Assembly: GCA_036872755.1 (NCBI GenBank)
Contig: JAVHNS010000001.1
Location: forward strand, 2,914,001 to 2,978,000
Source: Orbilia blumenaviensis
Lineage: Eukaryota; Ascomycota; Orbiliomycetes; Orbiliales; Orbiliaceae
Direction of reading: 5' to 3'
DNA length: 64,000 nt
Made by a program: the position numbers and the translations under genes. Positions 1-10,328 of the stretch are shown one piece after another. Position 1 is the stretch's first letter. Every line of letters starts with the position of its first letter. A model generated the notes under the pieces. That model was given only the letters and a program-made list of their open reading frames with translations. It was not told the origin of the DNA and ran no database searches.

Positions 1-212
1 GTTAATCAAGTGAAGCTATGGAAGTTTTGATTTATTTACGGGTACTTTGCTGAATTTGCACTCATCTCAGTTTCTATCTATCTCCCCACCTGGCCAAGTG
101 CCGAGACTGTCTTCCCTTTTATCTCCCTCTTCATCTGCCTTTCTTTTCGTTCTCTTGTGAGAATTGGAAACGTTTAGACTATTGTACCTTCAAGCTCTTA
201 CAGGCAGCAGAA
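1..212 (+). promoter_or_regulatory. Presumed promoter and 5' leader of the caspase-domain gene
   Basis: The interval upstream of the ATG at 213 carries a pyrimidine-rich stretch around 65-155 (runs of CT and CCC), typical of filamentous-ascomycete core promoters just upstream of transcription starts. No clear TATA box is seen. The ATG has A at -3 and G at +4, a good initiation context. The window edge may cut the full promoter. Confidence 0.4.
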
Positions 213-2288
213 ATGGAAGCAAAAAAATGGGCTATTTTAATCGGAATCGATCACTATATCAGCGGCACTTCGAGACCAGAAATCGATTTTCATAACCTTG
301 AGGGTGCGGTGGAGGATGTACGCCAAGTCGAGGATTTACTTCGTACGTCTTTTGGCGTGGAGGATTCTTACATCTATCGACTGACGGCTACAAATCCTGG
401 TCGCAACCTGAAGGAACCTCTAGAACCTCCGTCTGAGTGGCCCACCTACGAAAACATCGTCGCGGCTTTTGAAGAAGTAACAGAAAAAGCCGAACAAAAT
501 GATTTAGTCTATATCCATTATTCGGGGCATGGCGCACGCGTTAGTACAGTATTTCATGATCTAAAACCCAACAATATCGATGAGGCTCTGGTGCCAACGG
601 ATATATGCTCTGGAGGGCGGTATATTCGAGACGTGGAAATCGCTTATCTGCTCGAAAAAATGGCGGATAAAGGTCTTATAGCCACACTTGTGCTTGATTG
701 CTGCCACTCTGGTGGTGCAAATCGTGGTCCTTATCAGGATTGGAATCGTACCAGGGGAATTGCGGATGTGGACACCGCTCAGCTCGAATCTGACCCATCA
801 ACACTGGCTTCACGAGACGAGCTCGATGAAACTTGGAGGAGATCTAAAATAGGATGTGAGCGCACTGTTAGGATTGAGAACCATTGGTTGCTAGGAACCC
901 GCAGGTACACATTTATCGCTGCGTGCCGAACGGACGAATACGCAAAGGAAGATACCTTTAATGGAAAGGTGCAAGGATTGCTTACACACACACTAATCAA
1001 AACCCTCAAAACCGGCTTCTCGAGCTCAAATTTCACATACTACGAATTATGGAATCAGGTCGCTATGAATGTTCGCAAGCACAATGCAGAACAGAATGTG
1101 ATAATGAGTGGGGAGGCTGATCGTATATTCTTTGGCTCCGACCGCCGCGAGATTTTTTACATGGTGCCTATAACGGACGTTACAAAGACGGAGGGTAGAA
1201 TCATTGTTAAAATGAACATAGGAGAAGCACAGGGTATCCATGAAGGCACCGGAATTGATGTATGGCCTTCATCGCGCTACGACTTTAAACCCTCAGAAAG
1301 AGTAGCATTACTGCGGGTAACAAAAATAGAAGATTGCACACTGGAAGCTGAGGTGGAATGGTCCGATGCTTCAAAAGGCGACTTAGAAGCTGGATTTCTT
1401 GCCAGGCCACACGCTGTGCCACGGAGGTCGGTACAGCTCGTCGACCCACTCAGTACCTACCAAGATGCGATGGCCGAAGCGCGGAAAGCGCTGAATCAGC
1501 ATAAAATTCCCATATCAGACGGCGCAGCAGCACCTGCATTCTTCCGGGTTCATGTTAAAGATGAGAGTTACGTGATATTAGGCGATGATGACAAAGAACT
1601 TCGAAACTCTGTACCACCACTAGATGTACGCGTCGAAGGCGCTGCCGAAAATCTAGCACGCCGTATCACACACCTGACACAGTACTATAATATACTCGAC
1701 TTAAGGAATGCAGAAAGAGACGAATCGAACGAGTGGCTCTCTGTAAGCCTAAAAAACAAACCACGAGGTTTCCCAGTTAAGCCACGAATCGCTAGGGATC
1801 AGCCTGGCCCAATAGCCCTTCTACCATCTATGCGCTGCGAGACCGCAGCTGGCGAGTGGTTATTACTTAAGGTGAAGAACATGTCAGGGGTGGCATTGTA
1901 TATTATAATCGTGGACCTCGACTCGACTTGGGCTATAGATCAAATATATCCCTACGAACCTGGAACGGTCTATCAAATTCTAGAACCGGATCAGACTCTC
2001 TACCTCCCACTAGAAGTGGCCATACCAGATGGTGCGATGGGAATTGTTGATACCATTAAAGTCTTCGCCACGACCGAGCCAACTAGTTTCCGGTGGCTGG
2101 AGCTTCCAAAGATTGCCAGTCCTAATGAAGGAAACCCGATCCGTGGAAGAGAATTTAGACCGAAAAATGCACTTGAGGTATTGCAAAAAGCCATAACCCA
2201 GGATATATCGCGAAAGGTTTCGGTGTCAGTATACATCCCTTCGGGGTGGGACACAGTCGACTGCACCATAGAGACACCCACACCCTAA
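213..2288 (+). CDS. Caspase-domain (peptidase C14) protein with DUF4384-like C-terminal region
   Basis: Single-exon gene encoding 691 residues. The N-terminal third is a caspase/metacaspase p20-like fold: it opens with a hydrophobic strand ending in GIDHY, carries the catalytic His in HYSGHG (His106) and the catalytic Cys in LDCCHSGG (Cys164), followed by the strand FIAACRTDE. Family members are Cys peptidases, usually cleaving after Arg/Lys or Asp; specificity cannot be read here. The region from about residue 300 on is not peptidase. Residues roughly 530-615 (LLLKVKNMSG, then IYPYEPGT, then a hydrophobic strand and VFATTEP) resemble DUF4384, a beta-rich domain often attached to caspase-like proteins. 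There is no signal peptide, membrane segment or Gln/Pro-rich prodomain like that of classical fungal type I metacaspases, so this is not an ordinary MCA1. It may act in stress, death or self/non-self responses; that is inference. Confidence 0.85.
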   Translation: MEAKKWAILIGIDHYISGTSRPEIDFHNLEGAVEDVRQVEDLLRTSFGVEDSYIYRLTATNPGRNLKEPLEPPSEWPTYENIVAAFEEVTEKAEQNDLVYIHYSGHGARVSTVFHDLKPNNIDEALVPTDICSGGRYIRDVEIAYLLEKMADKGLIATLVLDCCHSGGANRGPYQDWNRTRGIADVDTAQLESDPSTLASRDELDETWRRSKIGCERTVRIENHWLLGTRRYTFIAACRTDEYAKEDTFNGKVQGLLTHTLIKTLKTGFSSSNFTYYELWNQVAMNVRKHNAEQNVIMSGEADRIFFGSDRREIFYMVPITDVTKTEGRIIVKMNIGEAQGIHEGTGIDVWPSSRYDFKPSERVALLRVTKIEDCTLEAEVEWSDASKGDLEAGFLARPHAVPRRSVQLVDPLSTYQDAMAEARKALNQHKIPISDGAAAPAFFRVHVKDESYVILGDDDKELRNSVPPLDVRVEGAAENLARRITHLTQYYNILDLRNAERDESNEWLSVSLKNKPRGFPVKPRIARDQPGPIALLPSMRCETAAGEWLLLKVKNMSGVALYIIIVDLDSTWAIDQIYPYEPGTVYQILEPDQTLYLPLEVAIPDGAMGIVDTIKVFATTEPTSFRWLELPKIASPNEGNPIRGREFRPKNALEVLQKAITQDISRKVSVSVYIPSGWDTVDCTIETPTP

Positions 2289-3084
2289 GGGTAAGACAAG
2301 GGTGCGAGGTTCTCAATTAAAATGCCCTATCCTTCTAAAAATAAGTTTGAGCCAGATGGTATTGCCATAGCTTGATGAAGCGAGATTAAGTTCCATTGGG
2401 GTTTACCATCTCGATAGCCTTATCGCCTGGCTATAATGTACTATCGTACGCACCTATTCTCAATGTCTAGAGATTGGTAAGCAGGGAAGTGTACCGTATT
2501 AAAATAACGGGTTATAGTTGTTTGCTAAAGTTATGAAGTCATGTTGGAATGAATTTTGTATCTTGAAAGACTTGGAGGAGTTGTATACCTCTTGTACAGG
2601 GGCCCTTTATTCAAACCCACCGCCATTTGGTTCTCTTGTGTACTTAAGTGGCTGTATAAGCGTGCAAGTAGCATTTGAATATTTAATTAATTCTTCTTGG
2701 GGCAGCTTACCAAACAAGTGTAAGATTGTATTATACAATTCGAAACTGTATATATACGTACGTAAAGTGTGAACGGGAAACAGAAAAATATATATACTTA
2801 AGCATAAAAATATTTTTTTTTACAAAAAAAACATGGTATACATATATCTGTCTACCGAAATTTGTTAATTTGCTGATTTTTGTCAATTTGAAAAGCGAAA
2901 AGTATCACTTTGATAATTGAATAGAAGCAATAACCGTATAAGTAACGCTAGCAATAATAAGAATTTCCGAATGACGTAAACGAATATATGCTACTCTTCT
3001 GCTTCGTTAAGGCTAGTTTATGAGACCACGCTACTGTATATATAATAATCAATACAAGGACACAAATAAAAGACACAGACTCGA
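2289..3084. other. Spacer with 3' regions of convergent genes
   Basis: About 0.8 kb between the stop codons of the caspase gene (+) and the WDR79 gene (-). It becomes AT-rich after 2700, with ATATATAC-type runs and T8-A8 tracts near 2814-2830, consistent with two facing 3' untranslated regions. Short ORFs here have no recognisable content. Confidence 0.6.
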
Positions 3085-4865
3085 TCAGAGTGCCCAAACT
3101 CTGATCCCGTTATCCCATACCTCGATGGGCTTGCTGGCTGTTACTGCCGAAGGGTTATGGTCTTTGGGAGTATCTGCGGCGGCCAATTCGGACTCAACGT
3201 CGGATGCCCAGTTCCCCTTTCTAGTCCCTTCTTTTTTCGCTTCTTCATTCTCTTCTTCATCCTCCTCCTCCTCCTCCTCCTCCTCCTCCTCCTCTTCTTC
3301 TTCTTCTTCAGTATCATCATCGGAGCTCGCTTGAGATCCCCTAGACTTCAAACCTTTCCTCTGCCCCGAACTGGTAGCTATGACCCCCGCGAACGGGTGC
3401 ACTGCAACCGCCGTAACCGGATCCTCAGCAGCTACAAAACTCTCCATGGGGCTCACAAAACAACCTCCACTCTCTCTATCATCCCTACTACTCTGGAACG
3501 GATCCCAAATCCTAACAACTCCATCCACTCCACCAGCCGAAATCCTGTTATCATTCAAAATACCAATCGAAATTCTCTGATTACTCCTCCTCTTACTGTC
3601 ATTATCACTGGTATCCCCGATAAGCACAGCATAAGCCTCCCTTAGATCCCTCAAGTCATAAACTACCCCTCCCCCAGAACTATCTCTCTCCTTCACAACT
3701 AGCCAATTCCCTCCCAAAAACTTCAAGTCAACAACACCATTCCCCCTAACCCTATACCCATTTCCGAACACCGGCTTATTCAAATCAATGACGCCCGCCA
3801 GCTCTCCGTCTCCATAAGGTGAACTATACAACAGTACCCTGCGTGAGAACGTGCCTGCTGCCAACATCCTACTGCTACCTCCATATTGGCTGTACCCTTG
3901 CTGTAGAGCAAGCGAGGAGATAATCCCTCTCACATCCCGTCCTCCGTCGACTACAGCCGATGATTGGAGTGTTGATGACGAGAAAAACCCGCCTTTGTAC
4001 CCTTGATGAATTTGTTTCCTGCGTCTTCTTCTTTTCCCAGTGGTAAACGTCTCAACCGGCCCATCGTTATACCTCTCCGCATCAAACAAATGGATCTGTG
4101 AGTCCGTTCCCGCCAAAAAATGAGTAGCAGAGGTATCGTCCCATACCAAAGAATGGGGAGCTAAATATCTTTCCGTAGTCGGGTGGATAAGTGGATAGCT
4201 GGCGGCGATATGTGGATAGAGTAAATTTCGGAGGTGGATGGGTTGGGAATGGCAGGAGGTTAGGATGTGTGTTGTGGAGGGGTCGGAGAGGGTGAACAGG
4301 GGGTATATGGCGGTTGTGAATGGGGCTGTTGGGGTGGTTATTATGTTGTATGGGTGGAGGGGGTGGGGGGTTGGGGATGTTAGAAGGTCTGGGGGTCTGG
4401 AATATACACACAATACTATTAGTACTATGATAACAATAGTATTTAATAGAGTGATGAATGAAATGGTACGCACGCTATGAAGGTACGGATGAAGTTGTCT
4501 TCGGTGACAGCGACAAGGGATGTGCCATCTGGAGTCCTATTAACTTTTATAATACCAAGCGTTAGATATTTGAGTTACTAAGTATCTGATATAAAATGAT
4601 AGTAGATGGATGAATAAGAAGGCAGGAAACTTTACCACTCAACGCTGCGGAAAACGTTACTCCCAAGCTTAACATTATCTTTTCCGTAGTTGACAACCTC
4701 TCTGTAATTCAATCCATTACCGATTTTGCCGTTCAACGCCCTTTCTTCGCGTCCATGCGAGGCGGTCACACTTGTCTGGTAGATATCGCCGGTTCCAGCA
4801 ACTAACCGCGGTGGCTTCCAGACGCAGGACCGGCTAGTACCAGATCCTGAAGGGATATCGGACAT
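3085..4865 (-). CDS. WD40 protein of the WDR79/TCAB1 (yeast Swt21) family
   Basis: Three exons: 4865-4636, 4536-4474 and 4396-3085, giving 534 residues. Intron 2 has a textbook TACTAAT branch point. The spliced N-terminus reads SVEWTPDGTSLVAVTEDN, a WD40 entry strand, and later segments match the family order: HSLVWDDTSATHFLAG, the IHLFDAERYNDGP strand, VRIWDPF, AVHPFAGVIATSSGQR and a terminal GIRVWAL. Animal WDR79/TCAB1 binds CAB-box scaRNAs and telomerase RNA in Cajal bodies; yeast Swt21 is linked to spliceosomal snRNP function. A nuclear RNA-biogenesis role is therefore expected. A long Asp/Glu run lies between the last two blades, encoded by a TCC/TTC microsatellite on the plus strand, at the position where animal homologues also have a variable acidic loop. 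The 100-nt and 77-nt introns are supported by phase and by the continuous domain across both joins. Confidence 0.85.
3250..3312. repeat. TCC/TTC trinucleotide microsatellite inside the WDR79 gene
   Basis: An almost uninterrupted run of TCC then TTC triplets on the plus strand; read on the minus strand it encodes a run of Glu (with few Asp/Asn) in the last inter-blade loop of the WDR79-family protein. The length is divisible by three, so expansions keep the frame. Confidence 0.9.
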
Positions 4866-5318
4866 TTTTTTTACACCTTATATACTATCTGAGCTAGTGC
4901 TGTAGAGCTCGACGATGGAAATATACGATATATTCGTATCGATTGTTTGGGTTTAAGAGGTTGTTTTTTTTTCCAAGGCGAGGTTCAATGTGTTGGGTCG
5001 AGTTTATGTAAACTAATAGCGAAGGGAGGCCTCGTAACAAACTCTTTTTGTGTTGTGCTAGTTTATAGGGAAGAGTTTATATCAACACATGGGGTTGTGC
5101 AGAGCTGTTGTAGACGAGTTTAGAGAACCGATAAACGGTTCTTAGTATCTCTCCAATTTCCAGGCATTTAAAATACAAACAAAACAACAGGCGAGGAAAG
5201 GATCCTCATAATATGTAGGACCCATCGGTAGCAGTAGGACTAATAGTAATGGTAAGAAAGGCAAAAGAGCCCAAGAGAAAATTGGAAAAAGGCACCGGGA
5301 AAGAAAAAGTAGAAGAGG
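4866..5318. other. Spacer: WDR79 promoter and adhesin 3' region
   Basis: The interval holds the promoter of the WDR79 gene (its minus-strand start is at 4865) and the downstream region of the adhesin gene, whose stop lies at 5319. A run of T8 lies around 4963-4972. No conserved regulatory site is recognised. Confidence 0.5.
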
Positions 5319-7463
5319 TCAGGCTGTGGACGCCGTCGCCGTCATACTAATCATAGTATTACCAATCAATGAATTCCGCCGCCCCGTCGTCGCCGCCAGT
5401 ATCTCAGTCGTACTGAGAATCCTAAGGGTATAGGAATCTCCCAGCGTCGTCCCCGTCGCCGCATTGTAATAAACATTCGCAGATTTAACCGTGATCAAAT
5501 AATTCGTAAACTCGCTTTGAACGGTTATAAGATCGGCGTTCGCGAACCCCGTCGTCATCGGTAATATCTGTGATTCAATATTTGGATCACCTACCGCCAC
5601 GGGATCTAGTACAAACATAAACAACGACGCCCCGCCAGGCTCCACGGGCATCCAGAACGACCAAAGCCGCCCAGGGTATGGCAATCGATCTCCTGTATCT
5701 GGGTTTGTCGCTAGGATGAGCTGCCCGTCAACGTATATGAACTTGCATTTTGTCTTCGGCAGTGTCACTATGTAGTACGCGACTACATCATATGAATCTA
5801 TTGATGTGGTTGATGCCGCGAAGTATTGCGGCGACGCTGGGTTCGCATCTGACGGTTGGAATCGGATGTACGAAGCCGGTGGATAGGCAATATGTAGCAC
5901 AATAGTGCGCGTATACCCCGGAGTCTGGGATGGTGTCTCAGTCGATGTCTGGCCGGATGAGTAGTTCCAGTGCAGAGTGATGTCGGGTGATGTGTATGTG
6001 AAAGTCGGATTGATAAAATAAGATATTGTAGCAGTCGGATTATCAGGTCCAATAGTTGTCGTTGAGTCGAAAGTCGCCGTTGTAGTCTCGTAGACCCTGT
6101 ACTGAGGGCTTAGAATCAACTCTGTCGCCGTAGGTAGTGTACCGTACAAAGTCGACGTCAGAATAGGGAACTGATTCCAAATGTATGTTGTTGCTGTGAT
6201 GGTTGTAGTTGGCGTAAACTGTAGCCAGATAGTGACAGTCGGTACCAGCGAGTTAGTTTCCAAAGTTATAGTTGAGAATATGGGCCCATATGTGGTATTA
6301 GTAAACGTCTCTTGTGGTAATTCGGCCACGGCCGTGAGGGTTGGAAATATACTCCCGATTGTCGGAGTAGAGGTGTAGCCAACACTACCATAAAGAGTAT
6401 ACGTCGTAATAACCTGGCTAAAGACGTCTACAACAGTAACGGTAGGGTCATATTGGTCGAATTGGTTAGTAGACGTTGTTGGCGCAGAGCCATAGAGAGT
6501 AATGGTTCGCGTTTGTTGAAGCAGTATTACTATGATGTAAACAATCCCATTCCCGACAGTAGAGGTTGAAACACCAGTCGTTGACCCGTACTGTGTGACT
6601 ATGATGGTTCGAGTAGACACACTTCTACTCGTACTGCTAGAAGACGAGGATGTAGAATCCGAACTCTTTGTACTGCCTGATGAAGTCGACCGCGATGTTG
6701 TTGACGACGTCGATGAGATAATAGAGGGCTCTTCTCCAGACCTCGTTATTACACCCGTGACAGAGCTTTGCGTAGCGATACCTGTTTCAATATCCGACGG
6801 AACGCCCTCCGATACATCGTACATTTGGATTGGGACGGTCGTATCAATCTCCTCATTTTCGTTGATAGCAACTCCAAACGCTAGTGTAATCGCACTTGAG
6901 GTGCCTTTTCCAACAACAAAATTCAACTCCCCTTGACTAGTTCTGTACCAGGTGGTCTTCGATGCCGAAGAGGGAGGGCTAGGGCTGATAAGGAGGTCGA
7001 CTGAACCTTCAAATCGTTCCTGTAGGGTTCCCGACGGCAGTATTACATATACAGTGTCTCCTGTAAGAACATCCCTCAGCAGCCCTGAGTCTGAAAGGTT
7101 AAACGTAAGTACTGCCCCTCCGATTCCAACAGTGTTTCCGACTCGGGATAAGGTAACCCTCTCGTCGCCGGTAGCCAGACCGACTGTAAGATCGACTGTA
7201 AATTCATCTCCTGTGGGAGTAGGCCCTGACGTAGCTGTTGATACCACCGTAGTCGAACAAGTCTGGCAGTTCGTGCACCTTGTGATAGAAGGGAATACAC
7301 CCGTGCACGGACAGTATTGAAGTGATCTGGTAGTGTATTGTGTCGTCGTACAAACGACCAGTTCTGTGACTGTCGTAGTGGATGTGAGGTATACGACGCT
7401 CTGTGCGGCCACCAAGTGGCTAAGAAAAAAGCCGAACGGCCAGATAGTTTGTAGAAGCCACAT
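5319..7463 (-). CDS. Secreted Ser/Thr-rich adhesin-like cell-surface protein with tandem repeats
   Basis: Single exon, 714 residues. Residues 1-21 form a signal peptide (hydrophobic FGFFLSHLVAA, then Gln-Ser). A Cys-rich knot follows (Cys at 38, 51, 53, 63, 66, 69), then a folded region to about 235, and a Ser-rich low-complexity linker (about 250-285). Residues about 340-508 consist of degenerate tandem repeats of about 34 residues, each opening with Pro-Thr-x-Thr (starts near 340, 374, 408, 444 and 476) and carrying a Tyr-Gly or aromatic position mid-repeat. A C-terminal globular domain of about 190 residues ends without an obvious GPI-anchor hydrophobic tail, so secretion or non-GPI wall attachment is more likely. 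High Ser/Thr content predicts heavy O-mannosylation. The composition recalls fungal adhesins and wall proteins; ligand and exact family are unknown. Confidence 0.75.
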   Translation of the reverse strand: MWLLQTIWPFGFFLSHLVAAQSVVYLTSTTTVTELVVCTTTQYTTRSLQYCPCTGVFPSITRCTNCQTCSTTVVSTATSGPTPTGDEFTVDLTVGLATGDERVTLSRVGNTVGIGGAVLTFNLSDSGLLRDVLTGDTVYVILPSGTLQERFEGSVDLLISPSPPSSASKTTWYRTSQGELNFVVGKGTSSAITLAFGVAINENEEIDTTVPIQMYDVSEGVPSDIETGIATQSSVTGVITRSGEEPSIISSTSSTTSRSTSSGSTKSSDSTSSSSSSTSRSVSTRTIIVTQYGSTTGVSTSTVGNGIVYIIVILLQQTRTITLYGSAPTTSTNQFDQYDPTVTVVDVFSQVITTYTLYGSVGYTSTPTIGSIFPTLTAVAELPQETFTNTTYGPIFSTITLETNSLVPTVTIWLQFTPTTTITATTYIWNQFPILTSTLYGTLPTATELILSPQYRVYETTTATFDSTTTIGPDNPTATISYFINPTFTYTSPDITLHWNYSSGQTSTETPSQTPGYTRTIVLHIAYPPASYIRFQPSDANPASPQYFAASTTSIDSYDVVAYYIVTLPKTKCKFIYVDGQLILATNPDTGDRLPYPGRLWSFWMPVEPGGASLFMFVLDPVAVGDPNIESQILPMTTGFANADLITVQSEFTNYLITVKSANVYYNAATGTTLGDSYTLRILSTTEILAATTGRRNSLIGNTMISMTATASTA

Positions 7464-7735
7464 ACTGAGAAGGTAATTGAATATTGTTATAAAGAGAAAC
7501 TCCTTCCTGAAGCCTTAGTATTGCTGATTATCATCATCATCTTGTTATCTCGTGATCCTCAGATTGTTGGCCCGAAACTTCTTCGATAATTCCTATCGGC
7601 AGGAAAGAGGCCATAAATAGGTAATGTTTGATATTAATGCGGTCGCCAAGCACTCTGGGGTTGGTCCCAGTACCCTTAGAGGGCCAGTGTCTCTTTCAGT
7701 TGGTTCTCAGCCGCCCTGACAGCTGGATATGGGTC

Positions 7736-8588
7736 TCACAAATCATCCATTGCCTTTGCTTTGAACTTCTTGTTCATTCTCTCTGCAGCCCTAAACATGA
7801 AATTCGAACCATGCAATTCCAGGACAATCGGCTCGGCCCCCTCTTTTGTCTTATCAGGCCATGGTATCTCAAATCTGAAAACCGAGTGTTCCTTTGGTAT
7901 ATCTACGAAGAAGCAGTTAGCAAATGGGAATCATATATCCGTAATCCTTTCAAATCAGAGATTGAAAAAAATAAAAGAGCATACGTTTGATTTCATTCTT
8001 CCGCGTTATAATGACGAATGTCATCTTTGTATCCTTTACCACGATGCCTTTGACACCTACACGACTAGGGCATCGGTTTCTTACAACTTCAACCTCGCAT
8101 CCGTGGAAATCGGCAGCAGAAAGTTTTGCAGCAGTGGCTTGTCCGGCTGTCCCATTGTTTCCGAAACTGCCTTTCAAGATTTCATGGATATATCCTATCC
8201 ATAGCGTATTCAATGGTTCATATATTTCATACTTCTGGGCCTCCTTAGGGATATCATAGATCCCCAAAGCGCGTTTCTGGCGCGCGGATAGAGGCTGCGG
8301 CTTTGAAGATGGTTTTGATGATGCCTTTTTTTGCTTTCGAGCTAGACGGAGTTCCCGACGGCGAGCCCGAGCGTCGGTTGCCTTTGGGGTTGAATTAGTG
8401 AGTTTTCGGAAGTCAATGGGCCTATAGGCGACTTTTTCTTTGTAGATTCTGGTTGCCTCTGTGGGGTCCGCTGGATGGGCGAGGTGCAGAAGTGATTGAG
8501 CGAATGGCTCATTTGAGGTTGACATCCTTTCTTCTTCGTGTTCCTTCCCTCCGTTCCTTACTTTAATGTACGCTTTTTTTTCTTCCAC
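7736..8588 (-). CDS. POP4: RNase P/MRP protein subunit Pop4 (Rpp29)
   Basis: Two exons: 8588 (or the internal ATG at 8525) to 7985, and 7902-7736. From the second ATG the product is 235 residues; from the first, 256. The fold signature of the p29 family is clear: LNTLWIGYIHEIL, AAKLSAADFHGCEVEVVRN, CPSRVGVKGIVVKDTKMTF, IITRKNEIK, and across the intron HIPKEHSVFRFEIPW, which completes the barrel. Pop4 binds the RNA of nuclear RNase P (pre-tRNA 5' end processing) and RNase MRP (pre-rRNA processing). The upstream part is a basic linker (RARRRELRLARKQKK), as in other eukaryotic p29 proteins. I favour the ATG at 8525, since the stretch before it is lysine-rich and low-complexity. The 82-nt intron has a GTATGC donor and a GTAG acceptor. 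Confidence 0.88.
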
Positions 8589-10328
8589 GAGGATGGTGAT
8601 ATAGTGAGGTTGGATTCGAGCAGGGATCTGATGTCTGGAAAACTAAGGTCGGCCTAAGCTAAGGGTTTGAGGCTCTGTGGGCTATAGTACTAAAGTTGGA
8701 ATGGAACGACACCACGTGACTCGGCTCCGCTCGCGTGGCTCCCAAGTCTTCGGCAGCGTTACAAATCTAGATGTCTGGTTGGTCGTGATGTCGAGACTAA
8801 GCATGTCGAAGACTAGTCTCAAATTTGGGAAACGCATGTAATGCAATGGCATCTCGCGTCGATGCATCGCGATTTATATGGTGAGAGTTTTTGCGACAAC
8901 GCAGAATCTACAACAACGGGTCCCCAGCAAATGTGCCTACGCTTCTTATAAACCGACGTCTATATTCATTAGTAAAACCCTTTAGTATTTGTAAAAGTGG
9001 GGTATCTTTTTTTTTTTTCACTTAATTTTTCTTTCAAGTTATTTTTCTAAATCACTAGCGAGGACGCTCTTTGGTATGGAAGCATGTCAATGCAGGTTTT
9101 TGTAAATATTATAGGCTTTGGACTATAGTACTAGCGATATTGCTGGTTGACAATGAGGATATAAGCTTGGTCCTCCTCTTGCCCCGGCTTGACAGTCCAT
9201 ATTTTAGTTAATATTAATTCCTAAGACAGATCAATCTTCTTCTTGTTCTTAATTTTTTTTCCGCAATTTGCTGACAGCATCATGATTTTTCTAAAGGATA
9301 TACAACTAGGTATATATTTGTAAATGATGAAAAATGGAATCATATAATTATATAAGCGACTACATGGAGAGTACGTATTCATGTATTCAAGGTAGTAACA
9401 AGACATAACTAAATAAAATACCAGGGTAGGCCTTCCACTGCCAAAAGCAAAATTTGGAGTCGGTATTCAAAATGTGGCCTTGAAATATAGTCAGAGAAGA
9501 ATACGCTAAAGCCAGATATATAATGTGGCGAAGATTTGCACAAAATGTTTTTAGTGGACCCGCAAAACTAGAAATATTTTTCTGGAAACAATCACCCAGG
9601 ACGTCATAGGGCTAGAGATACCTTATAGAGGTGCAGGAATCAGATCTGAGGCATGAGAAACGGCGCCCCTGCAGGACGATGCGGCAAGGGAAGTCGACAT
9701 GCCGATCCCAAAAAGGCCCTTGACTTCCTTTTTGCGCTCACTTTTTCACACCCTACGCCTGCGCCCATAGCTGCATACATGCCGACGACCTTGTACCTAT
9801 GTCATCAGCCAGTCGAATACAGGACTGAACTAGGCCTGGAGTGGTAACTGGCCCTGTTGGATATGCCAAGACGTCGCAGTTGTGATTGGTCGCACAGGCG
9901 AGACCTAAAGGAGGTTAGCGTGTTATGTTAAGCCCGGGAAACCCAAATTAATCGCGACTGTTTGGAAGCCGATGTTGGTTTGCCAGGAACTGGGAAGTTC
10001 TTAGCACTCTACCAACGAACGATCTTGCAAGGTTACTTTCAGGCATCGTTGGATCCTCTTTTTTTCCCCTTGTTGCATGCTACCCGCTACGCTCGACAGA
10101 TCCGGACAGGCCACGGTTGAATATCGGAGGAGACCGTCTCGAACTTAGGAATTTATCGAAGCCGACGAAGAAAATGCGCCGCCGTTGTCGATAACAAAGG
10201 AAGCACTACACCGCCGTGCCGACGCGACTTTTTTTGGGAGATACCGACGGATATAAAGTGTATGATATAGGCAATGCGTAGATAGCTCATAGCCCGGGGG
10301 AATCTCTATAGAACCGCAGCAGTCAGCC
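8589..10328. other. Spacer between divergent POP4 and SCC2
   Basis: About 1.7 kb containing two opposed promoters. T-rich runs near 9009-9020 and 9248-9260 and an AT-rich core around 9180-9420 are visible. Immediately upstream of SCC2 the GC content rises. Only short ORFs with no family resemblance are present. Confidence 0.5.
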
